From assembly GCF_014635305.1 (NCBI RefSeq), contig NZ_BMCS01000001.1:1798001-1862000 (forward strand): a stretch of 64,000 bases of DNA, written 5' to 3'. Position numbers and translations under genes: made by a program. Within the stretch, counting starts at the first letter, position 1; every line of letters begins with the position of its first letter. The stretch comes from Williamsia phyllosphaerae (GTDB taxonomy: Bacteria; Actinomycetota; Actinomycetes; Mycobacteriales; Mycobacteriaceae). The notes beneath the pieces were generated by a model. The model made no database searches, was not told the origin of the DNA, and worked only from the letters and a program-made list of their open reading frames with translations. Positions 63,003 through 64,000 of the stretch are shown one piece after another.

Positions 63003-64000
63003 ATGAGCCGCATGAAGAAGGCACATCCGGGTCGGATCCTGTTCGTGGGATCGGGCCCAGGAGATCCGGCGCTGCTGACGGTACGCGCCCGAGATGCCAT
63101 CGAGAACGCCGGCACGGTGTTCGTCGATCCCGATGTCCCGGCCGGTGTGATCGCCCTGATCGGCGCCAACGTGGCCCCGGAACCGACCGCACCCGCTGCC
63201 CCGGTTGCCGTCGACGAGACCGCGGACGACTCCTCGCCCACCGGGCCCGTCGCGGTCGAGAACGACTCGATCGTGGACCCCGAGCAGACCGGCGCGGTGG
63301 TTCGTCCGGCGCTCGGTGATCCGACCGAGGTGGCCAAGACCCTCATCGCCGTGGCCAAGGGCGGCGACGACGTCGTCCGCGTGGTCGCCGGTGATCCCCT
63401 GACCACCGACTCGGTCCTGGCCGAGGTCAACGCCGTCGCGCGCACTTCGATCGGCTTCGAGGTCATCCCCGGACTGCCCGCCGCCGCGGCCGTCCCCAGC
63501 TACGCGGGCATGCCGCTCGGCTCGGGTCACACCGAGGCCGACGTCCGCGGCGAGGTGGACTGGGCCGCTCTGGCCGCGGCCCCCGGACCGCTGGTGCTGC
63601 ACGCCACGGCCGGCCATCTCGCGGAGACCGCGAGCGCGCTGACCGAACACGGTGTCGCGGCGCAGACCCCGGTCGCGGTGACCGTCAACGGCACCACCTG
63701 CCAGCAGCGCACCATCGAGGCGACGCTGGCCACCCTCAACGACAAGGGCGCGGGCCTGCAGGGCCCGCTCATCGTCACCATCGGCAAGGTCGTCACCCAG
63801 CGCAGCCGACTCAGCTGGTGGGAGTCGCGCGCACTGTACGGCTGGACCGTGCTGGTGCCGCGTACCAAGGACCAGGCCGGCGACATGAGCGATCGGCTCG
63901 TCGTGCACGGCGCGATGCCGATGGAGGTCCCCACGATCGCAGTGGAGCCGCCACGAAGTCCGGCGCAGATGGAGCGCGCCGTCAAGGGGCTCGTCGACGG
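63003..64000 (+). CDS. hemD: Uroporphyrinogen-III synthase with SUMT-like domain (3' truncated by window edge)
   Basis: At least 332 codons, open to the window end. The N-terminal half is SUMT-like (FVGSGPGDPALLTVRARDAI, VVRVVAGDPL, IPGLPAAAAVPSYAG) with an Ala/Pro/Asp-rich insert at about residues 58-100. VLHATAGHLAETASAL and TVNGTTCQQRTIEATL follow, then LSWWESRALYGWTVLVPRTKDQA opens the HemD synthase domain. This layout matches Rv0511. The usual SUMT GGDP motif reads AGDP, so methyltransferase activity is uncertain. ATG 63003; ATG 63012 also possible. Confidence 0.9.
   Translation, partial: MSRMKKAHPGRILFVGSGPGDPALLTVRARDAIENAGTVFVDPDVPAGVIALIGANVAPEPTAPAAPVAVDETADDSSPTGPVAVENDSIVDPEQTGAVVRPALGDPTEVAKTLIAVAKGGDDVVRVVAGDPLTTDSVLAEVNAVARTSIGFEVIPGLPAAAAVPSYAGMPLGSGHTEADVRGEVDWAALAAAPGPLVLHATAGHLAETASALTEHGVAAQTPVAVTVNGTTCQQRTIEATLATLNDKGAGLQGPLIVTIGKVVTQRSRLSWWESRALYGWTVLVPRTKDQAGDMSDRLVVHGAMPMEVPTIAVEPPRSPAQMERAVKGLVD

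Noticed and set aside
63060..63330. Possible frameshift in hemD at the low-complexity insert
   Set aside because: The frame is continuous from 63003 to the window end, and the mycobacterial counterpart has a similar insert.
1..64000. CRISPR arrays, tRNA or rRNA genes, insertion sequences, prophage genes
   Set aside because: No regularly spaced repeats, cloverleaf-type sequences, transposase or integrase motifs were seen; the excisionase-like HTH at 54379 is a conserved chromosomal gene.

Overview
The window is high-GC DNA from a mycolic-acid actinobacterium (order Mycobacteriales), most likely Gordonia or a close relative. The evidence is the mce operon end, mycothiol gene mshA, mycobacterial-type bS22, CarD, SenX3-RegX3, MhuD, many GTG/TTG starts and apparent leaderless promoters. 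Gene order follows two Mycobacterium tuberculosis blocks, recalled from knowledge and not searched: about 6.4-19.4 kb matches the Rv3592-Rv3579c region, and about 35.2-64 kb matches Rv0486-Rv0511. No rRNA, tRNA, CRISPR array, insertion sequence or prophage was seen.

Region 1 (1-6.4 kb) holds the 3' end of an mce operon (mceE fragment, mceF, two Mce-associated membrane proteins), a convergent FKBP lipoprotein and an aldehyde dehydrogenase. A perfect match to the KstR consensus lies in front of the dehydrogenase, which suggests sterol/lipid regulation. Region 2 (6.4-19.4 kb) is core: Lon-N protein, methyltransferase, heme-degrading MhuD, hydrolase, mutY, beta-carbonic anhydrase, membrane protein, disA, thioesterase, radA, LpqE-like lipoprotein, then carD-ispD-ispF-cysS-rlmB.

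Region 3 (19.4-35.2 kb) is accessory. It carries a small secreted protein, a DUF222/HNH protein behind a near-consensus SOS box, pxpA-fadD, a type-B carboxylesterase, a hydrolase, a DUF2599 lipoprotein, a metal cluster (KmtR-type sensor and CDF exporter facing a ZnuABC-type importer), a SulP-carbonic anhydrase fusion and a pirin. Region 4 (35.2-43.9 kb) begins with mshA and a YbjN protein. A catabolic/transport insert then separates these from gpmA: an acyl-CoA synthetase, two tandem MFS exporters, and a cytosine permease/yeast-type cytosine deaminase pair.

Region 5 (43.9-64 kb) returns to the core: gpmA, an acetyltransferase, senX3-regX3, a HugZ-like protein, Rv0495c-like, ppx, Rv0497/0498/0499-like, proC, an HTH protein, bS22, an epimerase, an acyltransferase, an AbiEi-DUF559 protein, a SerB-like HAD phosphatase, a glutaredoxin-like protein, then rex-hemA-hemC-hemD behind a perfect Rex operator. 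hemD runs off the end. Recurring themes are heme (synthesis under redox control, two degradation-type proteins) and divalent metals. About twenty genes have a TANNNT hexamer 5-8 nt before the start codon, the arrangement expected of leaderless mRNAs; two of these hexamers are superimposed back to back between mhuD and its divergent neighbour.
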